Positions 11,419-22,914 are shown, numbered from the stretch's first letter. The stretch is 64,000 bases of DNA from Paragyromitra xinjiangensis (GCA_038503065.1 JBCAMK010000010.1:1798001-1862000); one strand, 5' to 3'. Made by a program: numbers and translations. The notes: a model not told the origin generated them from the sequence alone.

Positions 11419-14337
11419 ATGAGCAGAAATACGAGTTTTGAAACCCAATCGAAAGACCCAGTTCCAGGGCTCGCCCTTAAACGCAGCGGTTCCTCGCCTT
11501 TAGTCCCATCCAGACCAACATCTCAATCTGCTCTGACTGCAAATCTAAAAGGTGCCCAGGGACAAAGGCCCAAAGCCACAACTTCGTTTTCTACGCCGCA
11601 TCTAGGAGACCCTAAATCACTCAGTGGAAAGACTATAACTGCTTCTTCCTCTCCGTCGTCTTCATCTTCGTCTTCATATTCTGAAGACTCCAATAAACAT
11701 CAAGTCCGTCACGTCGACAAGTCTAAGCAGAAGCCTTGTGATAAACCACCCCCACACATCCAGTCCCAAATGTCAACAACTAAATCAGCAACTAAAGATG
11801 GCCAAGACCTCGATCATGAGCGTCGTGAACCTATGGTTGCCAAACGGAATGACTCTTCTAGAGTTGCAAAGGAGAGTAATGTTCGGCAGAAGCTGAGAAC
11901 TTATGAGGCTATCATTGCGTTGAGCGAGGGTTATATGCCTACGACAGAGCAAATGACTGCATGGGCACGATATGCTCTGAGGGCATCAGGTGTACTAGAT
12001 AGTAGGAATAGGAGGCTAAGTCCGCAAGGAAGAGGGTTTGTGAGAGATATAAGGGCATGGGTCGAAGCAGTCATTGAGTTGGGGCTGAGCAAGAACGTGG
12101 GTTTTGTTTGAAAGTGATATCCTGTAATACGGAAGATGCTAACGCGTGGGTGTAGGCGGATGATAAAATTCAAGAATTTCTTTATAATACCTCGAAAGCT
12201 CAAGTTTCAGCTAGGGGGCCAGATCTTTCGGGTGCAACGGCGAGTGCGTTGAGACCTTCTAACTCGGATACGCAGAAAAGTGAGATAACCTCGTAAATCA
12301 AGAATCCCCGAGATGCTGAGCTAACTAAACTACTCCCGGTCATTTTGTAGTGTACACAAAGTTACGGACTCTGGGAAGTCTACTTTACTCAAGCCCAGAA
12401 TTTAGGAAATTATTGGGTGACGCTTCTAGTATGTCTTTTTCTCTCTGATTCTCAATTCAAGATTAACCATTTTTAGTCCTTGCCCGCGAAATTCTCGCCG
12501 ACGCCGCCTCCCAAGTTGGCTCCATCGCCATTACAGCCTCCGACCAAATCCGCCCTTCTGAAGATGAAACCTCCCAAATCGACCAACCTGCCAATGCAGC
12601 ACTTGGTGACAAAAATGCTGTTCTGCCTTCCACCTCAGAGTTCCAAAAGCAAACCAAGGACAAAGGCTACGCTTACGCTGAGCAGGCTAAGCGAAAGGGT
12701 CAGCAGTCACGTGATGATATCGAAGCGTATCTGCGTGAGAAGTTCCCGAAACAGCGTAGGGATGCTGTTGTGAACCGGCTGAAGAGGGTTATCACGGAGA
12801 TTCAGAAGAATCCAGACTTTCAGGAGACTATCGATTTTATGATGGATTTGGCTAAAAGATATGGTGAGACGCTGAAGGAAAAGCTAGGGGTAGAGGTAGA
12901 GAAGAGTAGGAGGGGTGGGATCCAAACGGACGAACATTTCGATCGAGCTCTGCAGGATGCAAAGGTGGGCCATCTCTAATTTTTCATGGTCGTGGTTGCT
13001 TACTCAGTGCTGTAGGCTATTTTGATGGTGTTTGCAGACGGGAAGTCACTGGATGATATCAGTGATGCGCTCCAGCAAGTTATAGACGATATTCAAAATG
13101 ACCCCGAGCTGCAAGATTTCTATAATGACGCTACCAGCTTCCTTAAGCGTGCTTTAACCGACAAAAACTTCATCACCTCAGATGCCGCTGATGCCGAAGC
13201 CCATAGCCTTTATGACCGTTCGCAGCAACTTTTGCACTCAAAGGAGAGTAGATACAGACCAGATATTGAGAGGCTTTTTGATGAGGTTAAGAGTTTTGGA
13301 GACGCTATAGTTAATGATCGCGAGAACCAGAGAGTTGTTGAGACGTCTAAAAAGGTGTTTAACGACCTTGTGGTGCTTGATGCGAATGGTGCGTTTAAGG
13401 GGTTTAGAAAGAAGGTTGTCAGGGATATCATCGATGTGATTCTTCCGAGATTCATAGGTGAGGTGAGGTATATTCCAATGCCAAGGATTGAGTATCAAGA
13501 TCAAGATTTTGACTTGATCTTGGAGAATGTGATTCTGGAATCTGGTATGCTTGAATCTTATCTACCTCGCCCCATCACCACAAACTGATAACTACAGAAC
13601 ATTTCCTTCCTTACCGTACACTCTTTGAAGCCTTTACCAAAGCTGAGTACATCAACGACTACACTTTTACTTCACGTTATGCAGCCACTACCCGAATCAA
13701 CATCCAAAACATAAATCTCTTTTTCAAAGACGCCTCTTTTGTAATCCGCAAAAAGACTGGCCTAATTCCCTTTTCTGATCGCGGTTTCTTTGATGTATTC
13801 ATGGATGGCCGCGGTGCTTCCGCCGAAATCATCCTTGACTCCCTCATGGATGAGTCTGACGACGAAGATAACACGCAAGAGAGCTACTTCCACGTTCGTA
13901 GCGTTAATGTAACGATCCACCGCTTCCACTACAATTATCACGCATACCACTCATGGGCTGCGAGCATCTTCTCGCCCGTGATTCGTCCCATGATTCGGCG
14001 GCTGCTAGCGAAGCTGCTTGAGCAGAAGATCCGAGAGACATTCGAACAAGCGGATCGGGAGCTACATGCTATGGTTGAGAGGATGCGGGTCGCGTCTATT
14101 GCAAATCAAGGCGGTGGAAGCGTAGAGGCGTGGATTAGGGCGGTTTTGTCGAAGCCGGAACATGCAAGGCGGAGAGGCGCATCGTATAGAGTTAATATTG
14201 GGTTGGATGAGGTGTTGTTCCCAGGGGAGCATGGACCTGGTGCGTTGGTGGGGAAGCTAAAGGCTGGGAGGGAACGGGTGGAGGCTGGAGGAGAGGAAGA
14301 GGGATGGAGGAATGATATTTTTGATGTTAGGGCGTGA
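11419..14337 (+). CDS. HAM1-like protein (large fungal BPI/LBP-related alpha-helical protein)
   Basis: Six exons: 11419-12096, 12156-12279, 12351-12428, 12477-12964, 13016-13544 and 13598-14337, giving 878 aa. All introns are 48-71 nt and phase-consistent. Residues 1-150 are a Ser/Lys-rich disordered leader. A helical region follows (TTEQMTAWARYALRASGVLD, LSPQGRGFVRDIRAW, MYTKLRTLGSLLYSSPEFRK), then a long middle portion, and a C-terminal block with YRPDIERLFDEVKSFG, RDIIDVILPRFIGEVRYIP and IPMPRIE. These match the HAM1-like N- and C-terminal domains (DUF5923/DUF4449) of filamentous fungi, which resemble lipid-binding BPI-type proteins. Molecular function is not established. It stands alone between gene-poor stretches. 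Confidence 0.85.
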
Positions 14338-15864
14338 ATTGGGACTTGAGCTTCTTGATTCTTAATTTTGGGAGTAGGAAGCAACGCTGGATGGATGTGG
14401 GGTTTTCGATGATGTCTTATAGTAACAATCGATATTTTTTTCATACCAGTATCTTCCATCTACGTTGTTCCCATATCTTTGAGTCTTTGATACAAAAACT
14501 AATTATAATCTCGTTTGCTGTTGATAACCTTCCCCTCTCTTGTCCTCTAAGTTCATGAGTTATCACTCGATGAGTAGCAATCGTGTGGTCGCTGCATCGG
14601 CCAAATATCTGCCGAGAAGGAAACTAGGGCAAAAACGGTAGTATTGAAACAAGGGCTCGTGATAGGTGTAATCTTCCGGTCTAGAGCGATCTTTAATTTC
14701 ACTCAGAGGCATTCCAGGCTGCTCAATTCGATCTAGCCTCCGCGTATCTTTAGGCAGAGCTCCTAAATCACGCTTCCCGTCAAATTCCCATAGGTGCTCA
14801 CTCTCCGATAATATGAGAGCTAATTCAAGAGACTAGCTGTAAGCCTGTTGGCACGTATTTGCATAGCTATCGGTATCCCTCTCAGCGGTAACCTCCCACA
14901 CTAAGGGTCCGTCGTGTCGAGGTCTTTGGTGGTGTTGCTTTGCTAGACTATGGCCCCTCGGGAAGTAGCATCGAGGAGAGGAAATTTCGAGGGGCCCTTT
15001 GTCATTTTTTCGTGGCTATCTCTCTCGTAGCTATCTCGGGAACATACAGGGCCACAGAGCTAAGCTCCCGTTGCTCTCCGAATTAAACTTAAGATGTTTG
15101 CTCTTTAGACGAAACCCCGCATTGTGGCCGGGAGGTGGTAGGAAAGGGTCGACTAGTATTTCCAGAGGGACCCTTAGTTTTTCTTGGGTATTATATAAAA
15201 TCTGGCGCCCCGCTGACCTAGATATCAAGGGGATATCAGCTCCTGTACTAATCTTTAATTACCCTTCTATATTTTTAAATTTCGACCAGCCATTCCTGTT
15301 CCTTCTCTCCTTTTACAAAACCGAATTTCTTGCTCCCGTATAGTTGCATGCTGGGTCTAGGGAGACAGCTCAAGCCCTTAACCCTCGTTTCAAGCTACCT
15401 AGTGATATATCCTTCTCAGAAATCGTTGTTCGTAGTCCACGAGGAATTGCTTCAACGAGAAAGTCTAGTTTGGTGGGAATTTGAATTCGGGTTAATCTGG
15501 CATTAGCGGCACTACATCGAATAGGGTAGGGTAGGCCTCATTCAAGCATCACTTGTTAGTTATTACCCCTTAAGCTGGTAAAGCTGCCAACGGGCTTGGT
15601 GGCTGAGTGCAGTGTCTCATTTCAGCACTCGAAACCTCATATATAGCTAAGACCCTTCTCAATACGGCAAAATCATCTATTTTCTACCTGATCGAGGTTC
15701 ACGTATTTGGCAGCCTCTTACCACCAGCATTAGAGATAATGTACGAAATTAATAAGGCTGTGCCACTGACACGCTTCCGAAAGTGGTAGTCACCTGTTGA
15801 CGCGACAGCGGCCGCAACTCAACACTAGCACCGCAACAACCCCCTATCAATTCCACTGCCCTCC
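14338..15864. other. Intergenic, no gene seen
   Basis: AT-rich sequence with short frames only. The 9-bp inverted repeat GGCCCCTCG (14952-14960) / CGAGGGGCC (14988-14996) is the one structured item I noticed. It may be remnant repeat DNA upstream of the transposase-like fragment. Confidence 0.4.
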
Positions 15865-16272
15865 ATGCCTAAAGACCAAAGCGGTGCCCGTCGCGAGACG
15901 ACTGAAGAGCAGAGAGCTAATGTGATTGTTCTACGTGCTCAGGGTCACTCGTTTGACGAGGTTGAGGCTAAGACCGGTATCCTAAGACCAACTGCACAAA
16001 GGATCGTCAAGCGATTTGAACAGCGTAAGACATTAGAAAATGCGGCACATCAAGGGAAGCCACCTAAATTGAAAGCAAGAGATCTCAGAAAAATCAGTCG
16101 ATTCGTCGTTACAAATCCTCATGCTACGATCGCTGATATCACCGCCGATGCTACATTGGATGCTGGTCGGACGACTGTGAAGAAGGCTCTCAAGAAACTT
16201 CGTTACCGATCCTGTATCCCCGGAAAACTCAGTGAGGCAAAAGGGTGGTGGAGTGGTAAGTCGGGCGCGTAA
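15865..16272 (+). pseudogene. Tc1/mariner-type transposase N-terminal helix-turn-helix fragment
   Basis: A 135-aa frame starting at ATG 15865. Residues 10-50 (TTEEQRANVIVLRAQGHS, then TGILRPTAQRIVKRFEQR) form a homeodomain-like HTH. A second HTH-like unit follows about residues 68-115 (LRKISRFVVTNPHATIADIT ... TTVKKALKKLRY), the paired arrangement of Tc1/mariner transposases. The conserved run should continue into a DDE catalytic domain, but the frame degenerates into Gly/Trp-rich sequence and stops. No catalytic acidic motif is recognisable downstream. It is either a truncated transposase or a small domesticated DNA-binding protein. It is followed by about 800 nt without a gene. Confidence 0.65.
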
Positions 16273-17076
16273 GGGGGAAGGGTTGGAGTTTGGAAAATTA
16301 GGGTGGTGCGCAGGAGGTGAGGGAATGATGCGTAGTGCGGAGGCATGTTTCTTTTGTACGGCTGTGCTATTCAGAGTGAGCCATCTATCACCTGTACTAA
16401 TCTTTCCTATCCATCTGCATTTTATTCCTTCTTTAGGGGCTGTGGTATTCTCTCTGTCTATTTGTTGGGGTATATTAGCATGTACCGGATATGTTACACA
16501 GGTGGAAGTACAGGGATTTTAGTACCGTCATGCATGCAATACTTTTTCTATTATTTACTGCTTAGGTATTGCGCACGACAATTTTCGCCTAGGTGGGGAC
16601 AACAATTGTAACAAATCTTTGTGACGGTAAAAGATGAGCAATACAGAACCCTTCAGCCTTGCTAGAGTTTGGGTGATGCAAGAAGGGCTATCTTGACGTG
16701 CATCTCTTGGTCACAAACACTGAGTGATATAATATGATACGATCAGATTGCATGAGCCCAGACACAGATGAAGGTGCAGAACAAAGTGAAAGCGTGCGTT
16801 AAATAGCTGAACCTGGGATTCTCTAGCGATCCGTCCCACCTGCATTCCTTTTCAATCAGACCGATCGGAGCTGACTTAGCAAACCACTCTGCGTGTTGAT
16901 GATCGCCCAGGCCCCTCCTTTCGCAACCCTTACCCGCAGATACAGGCGCGTCTCCCCACGATAGTATAGTGTTAGACTCTCCCTCGCTCCCATCAACCAC
17001 AACTTCCCCTCCTCTGAGATCAATTCCCGCGTTCCACTTATATTTTCAAAAATCCCCACGATATTGTACCATCTCA
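16273..17076. other. Intergenic, no gene seen
   Basis: Probably decayed downstream part of the transposon fragment plus the upstream region of the FHA gene. No DDE-type motif or terminal repeat was found by eye. Confidence 0.35.
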
Positions 17077-17881
17077 ATGGAAGTAGAAACGGGCGAAATC
17101 CTGTGTATTCTTCACCCCTCCTCCTGTGCAGCCCATGAGGCTGCCGAATATCTCGCTGTATATTACCCTGATAAAGTGGTGAGACTAGGTATTATACACC
17201 ACAGCCCACCTCTCGCTCTGAAAGGGGCAGTCCAGCTGATACCTCACATACGAAGATTTACCTCTAGATCCATATTCTCAAAATCTAAAACCTGGCTACA
17301 AAGGACATTGCTTCGACATTGCCCTCAGATTATACCCAGGACCCCGAAATCCGCAAACAGGCTTTATGTTCGGCCGCCACCGCCTCAAATGTGACGTTCC
17401 TATCGGCGGGAATCCCATTTTTCGTCGTATCTCGAACCAACATTTTCGGATCTACCAGGAATCTGCTACTGTTATGCTCGAAGATTTCTCTACGAATGGC
17501 ACCTGGGTTGACGAGTGCAAGATTGGTGGAAGGGATCTTAATGGCGAGCCAGATCATCAGAATGGGAATAAAAGGAGGCTGGTGACTGGAAGTGTTATTT
17601 CACTTGCCCCGGGTCGAGAGTTACTGAAGTTCGTTGTGAGAATTCCAGGCTCTCCAAGAAAAGGGGATCAGCGTGCTAGTCAATTGCCACCATTTCGAGG
17701 TTCGTTAGCTAAGCGAGCGCAGGCTGATAGGCCGGTGATTCCACGGTCTGTACCGGCATTGGAAAGTAGAAATAGAGTGGATGAGGGAAAGAAGCAACGG
17801 GTGTGGGTGACAGTTGCTGAAGGTGAGGATTGGAGCATAGAGGCTTTGAGTGGAAGTAGAGGGTGGAAGGTGGGGAAGTAG
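17077..17881 (+). CDS. FHA-domain protein related to the N-terminus of fungal FHA protein kinases, kinase domain absent
   Basis: Phosphothreonine-binding protein. Exon 1 starts at ATG 17077 and probably ends at 17188 (GTATTA donor, phase 1). Exon 2 begins at 17256 or 17268 and ends at 17881, giving 245 or 241 aa; the acceptor choice is open. The N-terminus METGEILC-like (here VETGEILCILHPSSCAAHEA) is the characteristic start of fungal FHA-kinase proteins. The FHA domain follows with FMFGRHRLKCDV, ISNQHFRIY and LEDFSTNGTWVDE, so the phosphopeptide-contact residues R, S/N-H and N-G-T are present. The C-terminal 80 residues are basic. No Ser/Thr kinase domain is encoded in the next 1.3 kb. It may be a truncated relative or a stand-alone FHA adaptor. 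Confidence 0.72.
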
Positions 17882-19275
17882 CTGCCGTGAGAGGTAGTGG
17901 GGTGTGTGATTCTCTTAGGTTTTAGCGGTGAGGTCGTACGTAAGTGAGGGAATATTCATTATCTGTTCTATAGACATTGTAACTTTATTAATTTCTATTA
18001 TGCAATTTTTTCTGTATCTGTATCTGTCGGAATATGGTTCTTGGTATTGAAAGAACTTTCAGGCTCCAATTAACAACAGAAATTATAGATATCAAATAAT
18101 AAAACGGTAAAACCGGCAAATCCTTGATTGGCGGGTTTGGTATACTGGCACTAGGGGTGTGGAGGTATTGTAGATCTTGCATTGATTGATTGATTGATAA
18201 TTCATACACGCGTTCAACCCGTTAGGTCCCGCATTATTTGTACAGCAACCCCATGGAACGGGTGATTTTGCTGCCTTATCGCCATACCTTACTCTTGGTG
18301 CATGTGATAGCCATACCATAATGTTATGAGAATTGTCTTACACACTATTACCTTATTCACCTTGCTAACGATTAGACAGAGGAATAGTTCGACAGTTGGT
18401 GTCAGTGGATCTGGGCCTGATCGGATGGCTAAAAAAGCTTTTGATGTGTTCCCAGAACCTTTTGACTAGCTTTCATATCTCAAATTGGCTTAGGGGAAGA
18501 TATCTCGGCACAAGCGCTGTGGGAACAGCGAGTGATAGGCTGTGATGAATTTAAAGGCGACAGATAATAAACGAAATTAGGCGTACTATGGGAATATAAT
18601 CTTGGGGGTGTACTGCCGTTGATCAAAGGTAACCTTGGGTTCTTGTTCCCCAGGGCGTAGACGACACGCTACGCATTATAATTCGGTGATGTGTAGTATA
18701 TGAAATGTAGAGCTAGAGCGTTTCGCCGCAGTACTAGTACATGACATGAGGAACGCTCTGGAACTCAAAAAGATACCTCAGTCCTCAGCACTAAGGAAGA
18801 TTGCCAAAAGTTTATCTTTGTGTTTGCTCTCATTGTTTGCTGGTATCTAATCAATCATTGCGCTGCAGTTAAAGAGGATTAGTCAGATTTCAGGCAACCC
18901 ATCTCAAGTGCGATTACTATCTCTTAGAGATTAGACATTCCAGAGAGAAAGCCTGATGGATAGGAATAATGACGAAACTGGGGTTCACCGTGGTAGAGAT
19001 TTCTGGCCTGAAGCCCAGTATCTACCTAATTTTCGTTATCCTCTTCTTTCCAGACCTCTGTCCCAACTTTATTTTTCCCCCAGGAGTGTCCGTGTCTATT
19101 AGCCATCAACTGACAAAAATGCCTATAAAATGATCTAGGGAGAGTATACCCCGCCCTCTACAGACTTCGTTGCCTCATAGCTAGCATTGCCATAAAGCAC
19201 TTGAGAAACTATCCTGCCCTCAACATCTTTTTCCATCAAAGAAACCACTAGCGAAAATCTATATTTCTGGACCCA
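17882..19275. other. Intergenic, no gene seen
   Basis: AT-rich. No kinase-like frame follows the FHA gene. The last 150 nt form the promoter of the small secreted-protein gene, with a TATAAAA box at 19124-19130. Confidence 0.45.
19124..19130 (+). promoter_or_regulatory. TATA box of first small secreted-protein gene
   Basis: TATAAAA lies about 146 nt before the ATG at 19276 and is followed by a CT-rich leader. Its paralogue at 20976 has a similar TA-rich box at nearly the same distance. Confidence 0.5.
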
Positions 19276-19542
19276 ATGAAAACTAGCGTCACCGTCTTGT
19301 TAGCTTTCTTACCGGCGGCTCTCGCAATCCCGCAGGGCTACGGTCTTTGTCAAAGTGGCTGTGCGTGCCTTGTTATGGCATGCTACGCAGCTGCTGGTGC
19401 TGCATGGGGTTCGACAGCGAGGGTAGGAGCTCCACCGACTGTCCGGGCATGCAACGGGGCATTTGGGGCATGCTGTGCAAAATGTGCAGCTCTAATCCCA
19501 CCAGCTTTAGTCTCACCGGCTCTACTCCTGCCAGCCCCGTAA
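19276..19542 (+). CDS. Small secreted cysteine-pattern protein, ZYS3-like family, copy 1
   Basis: A single-exon gene of 88 aa. Residues 1-17 form a signal peptide (hydrophobic core VTVLLAFLPAALA). The mature part begins QGYGLCQSGC and carries C25, C29, C36, C59, C66 and C70 in a mirror pattern C-x3-C-x6-C-x22-C-x6-C-x3-C around AAGAAWG and GAP motifs, plus extra cysteines C31 and C67. This is the small secreted family annotated in fungi as similar to Chlamydomonas zygote-specific ZYS3; function is unknown. The paralogue at 20976-21212 shares the signal-peptide style and Cys spacing. The tail is Pro/Leu/Ala-rich and longer than in copy 2. Confidence 0.82.
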   Translation: MKTSVTVLLAFLPAALAIPQGYGLCQSGCACLVMACYAAAGAAWGSTARVGAPPTVRACNGAFGACCAKCAALIPPALVSPALLLPAP

Positions 19543-20330
19543 TCGAAGTAATCTATTTTACAATCTTTTGTAGGCTTGGAAACTAATGGTGTATTAGGAC
19601 TTTTTCAAGCGCGATTCTTCCAAGACGAGGCTAGGCGGTATGAATGGGAAATAGGATGGAGGTGGTTGTGGATATGATACCCGGACCCTACAGGAGCTTG
19701 AGATATAAAATTGCCCATCTTGTCGTCCTATCGTTCTTATTAACATTTCATTACCAATAGGCTCTGCCATCAGCTGCCTAAGGACGAGATGTAAGTAGTT
19801 CTGACTTGCTCAACAGTAAATGATCAAGCTTTATTTCTCTACCGGATTTTGAATGATGTAGGCGGTGGGATTAGATGAGTGAGCCCCACTAGTGGGATGC
19901 TGAAACCAGGAGGGATATTTGGGCAAAAGGTTATGGTGATAAGTAATTCACAAAATTAGCTAATTAACTACGAGTGACCGTTTGGTGTTGAAGATCTATG
20001 TTGCAAAGAGATATGAAGAATAGAAGAGATGAAAAGAAGTCGAACAAAAAACTAAATCATTCAACCATTGCCTAGATCATTTGTCACTCGAACTCCGAGA
20101 CATTCGTCAACTTGTGTACTAACATATGACGCATTGTTGCATTAGGAATATTCTTTGAGCGATGTAGGAGGTGGCCAAAGAAAGTCACTGTGGCGGGTTT
20201 CAAGTTTGCTAAAGAGGCCGGTTGGGCTCGTCATAGATACGTCAGCGAAAAGCTGAACGCCAACGGATCAGCATGTTGATCAGACACAATCTGTCTTGTA
20301 ATTCTGCTCTCTAAATCGGTGTTTGAGTCC

Positions 20331-20484
20331 TCGATCAGCCAAATACCAGGACCAGCCAAATACCAGAACACAAATTCTAGTGGAAAAACTTGCTTCAATC
20401 CGGTAGGGTAACCAATTTTCGGCCAATTAGAAACAGGATCGGACATTCCTGGTATTTGGGCCGTCCTGGTATTTGGCCGATCGA
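20331..20484. mobile_element. MITE-like element of about 154 bp with repeated-unit inverted arms
   Basis: The left arm 20331-20367 and right arm 20446-20484 are near-perfect reverse complements. Each arm itself holds two direct copies of the word GGCCAAATACCAGGA (with minor variants). The outermost bases read TCGATCAGCC / GGCCGATCGA. No target-site duplication is obvious and the centre is non-coding. A non-autonomous DNA element is the simplest reading; a regulatory stem-loop is possible. Confidence 0.65.
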
Positions 20485-20835
20485 AGATAGTATAGTAGAG
20501 CGGAGGTTCTCTCCTGTTTTGGAATTTCATTGAGTATCCGATCGAACGTGTTATCTCCTGATACCACCATGGCGATCACGACTGTGGTAGATTCCTTGGA
20601 TTTACTGCTACATGTATTGTCTCGAATAAACTTTCGATAAGGTTCTTGCTTCTTTAGAGGGCCCAATAACATCGTGGATACCAACAAGCTTAGGTCCCTA
20701 GCATCACTCACAAGGCAAATTTTTGCGAGATCCACACATAATAAACATTGCACACGGATCGAGCAGAGGCTTGGTTATAGAACATGCTGGCTGGCTGGCC
20801 AAAGAACTTTGGGCGTATCCAGGACCTTTCTTCCC

Positions 20836-20844
20836 TATTTAAAA
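20836..20844 (+). promoter_or_regulatory. TATA-like box of second small secreted-protein gene
   Basis: TATTTAAAA lies about 132 nt upstream of ATG 20976, followed by a CT-rich leader, matching the promoter layout of the first paralogue. Confidence 0.45.
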
Positions 20845-20975
20845 TGCTGTTCTACGCTCTCCCCCCTCAACTTTTTTCCACCAAGCTTAATTCTTAACAA
20901 AGCCTACATCTAAAAGCCCTTACCAGGTCTCTGTTTTTAAAGGCCTCCCATTACTTATATTCAAACCTCCCTATA

Positions 20976-21212
20976 ATGAAACCAACAACTCTCATCGTAT
21001 TCATTCTTCCAGGGGCCCTTGCAGGCCCTCTCGCCTACGGAATATGTCAAAGCGGCTGTGCAGGTATTACTATGGCATGTTACTCAGCCGCCGGGGCTGT
21101 ATGGGGTGCGACAGCTGGAATTGGAGCGCCAGTAGCCGTCGCGGCTTGTAATTCTGCGTTCGGAGCGTGTTCAGCAAAGTGTGCGATCGTTGCATTTTGT
21201 CCAACACCGTGA
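20976..21212 (+). CDS. Small secreted cysteine-pattern protein, ZYS3-like family, copy 2
   Basis: A single exon of 78 aa with an N-terminal signal peptide (about residues 1-16). The mature protein starts LAYGICQSGC and shows C24, C28, C35, C58, C65 and C69 with the same C-x3-C-x6-C-x22-C-x6-C-x3-C spacing as copy 1, plus C75 near the end. Shared motifs are YG(L/I)CQSGCA, MACY(A/S)AAGA, GA(P)-V and CN(G/S)AFGAC(C/S)AKCA. It lies on the same strand 1.4 kb downstream of copy 1, consistent with a tandem duplication. Secretion is inferred; the role is unknown. Confidence 0.85.
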   Translation: MKPTTLIVFILPGALAGPLAYGICQSGCAGITMACYSAAGAVWGATAGIGAPVAVAACNSAFGACSAKCAIVAFCPTP

Positions 21213-22169
21213 ATCAGGTGATTCTGACATATTTCTGTCTCATAGGCCTAACAGCTAATTGGGTTCAAGGGATAGTATCGGTTGTGCGGGTTATGGTGTG
21301 GCAGTAGCTGAAGCTAGAGGTGGAGCTTGGAGGTATTTTAAGTAGTGGGTATTTGGAAATTAATGTTTCGCCAAGTTCTGTTATTGAGCTAGGTATTTGT
21401 TTATTGATTGATTGATTTCTTCGTTAAGTACTATTGAGCTACATGTAGGTAGTGTACCTAGTACCTTCAAATTTGAGAATTGACGATACACTGCTGCAAA
21501 TAATATACATATCACCATCACATAAGGGTGCGGGTTTCCTATGATGAGGCATTCTGTGCAGTATTCTGCCCTCCTACTAGACCTTCATAGCAGAGTAGAG
21601 GCCCCAATCTAATCCATCCTCGAGCTAGATCGAGGCGATATTTGTATCGGATGGTACTGAAAAGCACCTAAGTGAGAGCGAGTCAGCCATAGCACACGCC
21701 AAAGTATGTTGACGGTTTTGGTATTCTTAACAAGGATTATTGTGCGCCCAAGTCGGGGTATCTCAAACACTACCACTTATCTACCATCCAAGACGCCTAC
21801 GGGATGGAGCAAACGTTTGAAATGCCACTTACATGTACTTTATGCATAATTTTCTATGACGCTACTTTCCTGAGCCTGAAGCTGGTATCCAGACAGCTTT
21901 GAGATCGGGAGTGTATCAGAGATTCCGGAACAAAGAAAACATAGTGTTAGGATAATAACGCATTTAATACCATCTGATCTGACCACATGATTTAACGCCG
22001 TTCAGGGTCTGGACTATAAGAGTAGAGCCTCACCGCCCACCTACAACCACATCCCTTTATACTAGTTAACATAGAATTATCTTCTCCCTGAGTTACGTCT
22101 ACCCTCACAACCCACTGTTACGAATTAGACAGCACGATATCCAATCCCTTTAGGGTTATCGTGATTTGA
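21213..22169. other. Intergenic, no gene seen
   Basis: AT-rich. A TTGATTGATTGAT-type short repeat lies near 21401-21416, similar to one at 18181-18196. Nothing coding is recognised. Confidence 0.4.
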
Positions 22170-22914
22170 TTGCCGGAACCACTTGATGGCCCAAAGTCAG
22201 TGGCTGCATCCTCAACAGTCAGTACATCTCTCGTTGACACTACGAGACGTCACAAGAACCCGAACTATTATAACGCTATTGTCATTGGCTTATCGACGAA
22301 AGTAGACAAGGTTACTTTCGAAGTTTTTCCGGTTGTTACGTACTCGAAGGCAATATTGGGAGGACAGACCTCATCAAGATGGCTGAAGGGGCGACCTGAG
22401 GAACATTTCGAGAGGCACATACCAATGTCATGTACTCAAGGGCCAACACCCCCAAAGGGTTCGACCAACCGCTAGAGGTTTCTTTTACGGACTGTATCCC
22501 ATCCTGGGTATTCCTTCATCCACAGAAGGTTTCTTTGAAGCGCAGTGATACAGTACTTGTGCTCTCTTTCCCGCCCTTCTTGGACTAATGGCTGATAAAA
22601 TATAGTGGAAACGCCATAACCCGCCAGTACGCCTCTCTATCTCTGAAGGTACCCGCCCGCTCAAGTACTACCAGCAACTCCAAAAAGCTGTTACCGGCGC
22701 TAATTCCACTAATCCGCCCCTATTCGACTCTACAATTGACAGGGAAAACCATCACCTTTCTGGCCGGCGGCGGGAACAACGTCTCGAAGTTGGTCCTCAG
22801 TCCTTAAATGATCTTCGATCCGACGATACTAGCAGTGATTCCGACGGAGAGGATCAAGGCATTAGCCCAATTGAATTTACTAGAATTTTCACCCTTAACA
22901 GCACTCTCCGCTAA
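22170..22914 (+). pseudogene. Degenerate two-segment coding relic
   Basis: Two open stretches look coding but lack a proper ATG and family match. Segment 1 (22170-22475) contains NYYNAIVIGLSTKVDKVTFE and FPVVTYSKAILGG. Segment 2 (22606-22914), preceded by an acceptor-like TATAG, contains RPLKYYQQLQKAVTGANS, RRREQRLEVGPQSLNDL and an acidic SDDTSSDSDGEDQG run. The balanced composition differs from the AT-rich surroundings. I cannot name the family. It may be a decayed gene or repeat ORF. Confidence 0.3.

Larger units (their letters stand above)
19543..20975. other. Spacer between the two secreted-protein paralogues
   Basis: No gene seen. It contains an inverted-repeat element at 20331-20484 and, just before the second paralogue, a TA-rich box (TATTTAAAA, 20836-20844) and a CT-rich leader. 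Confidence 0.45.
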
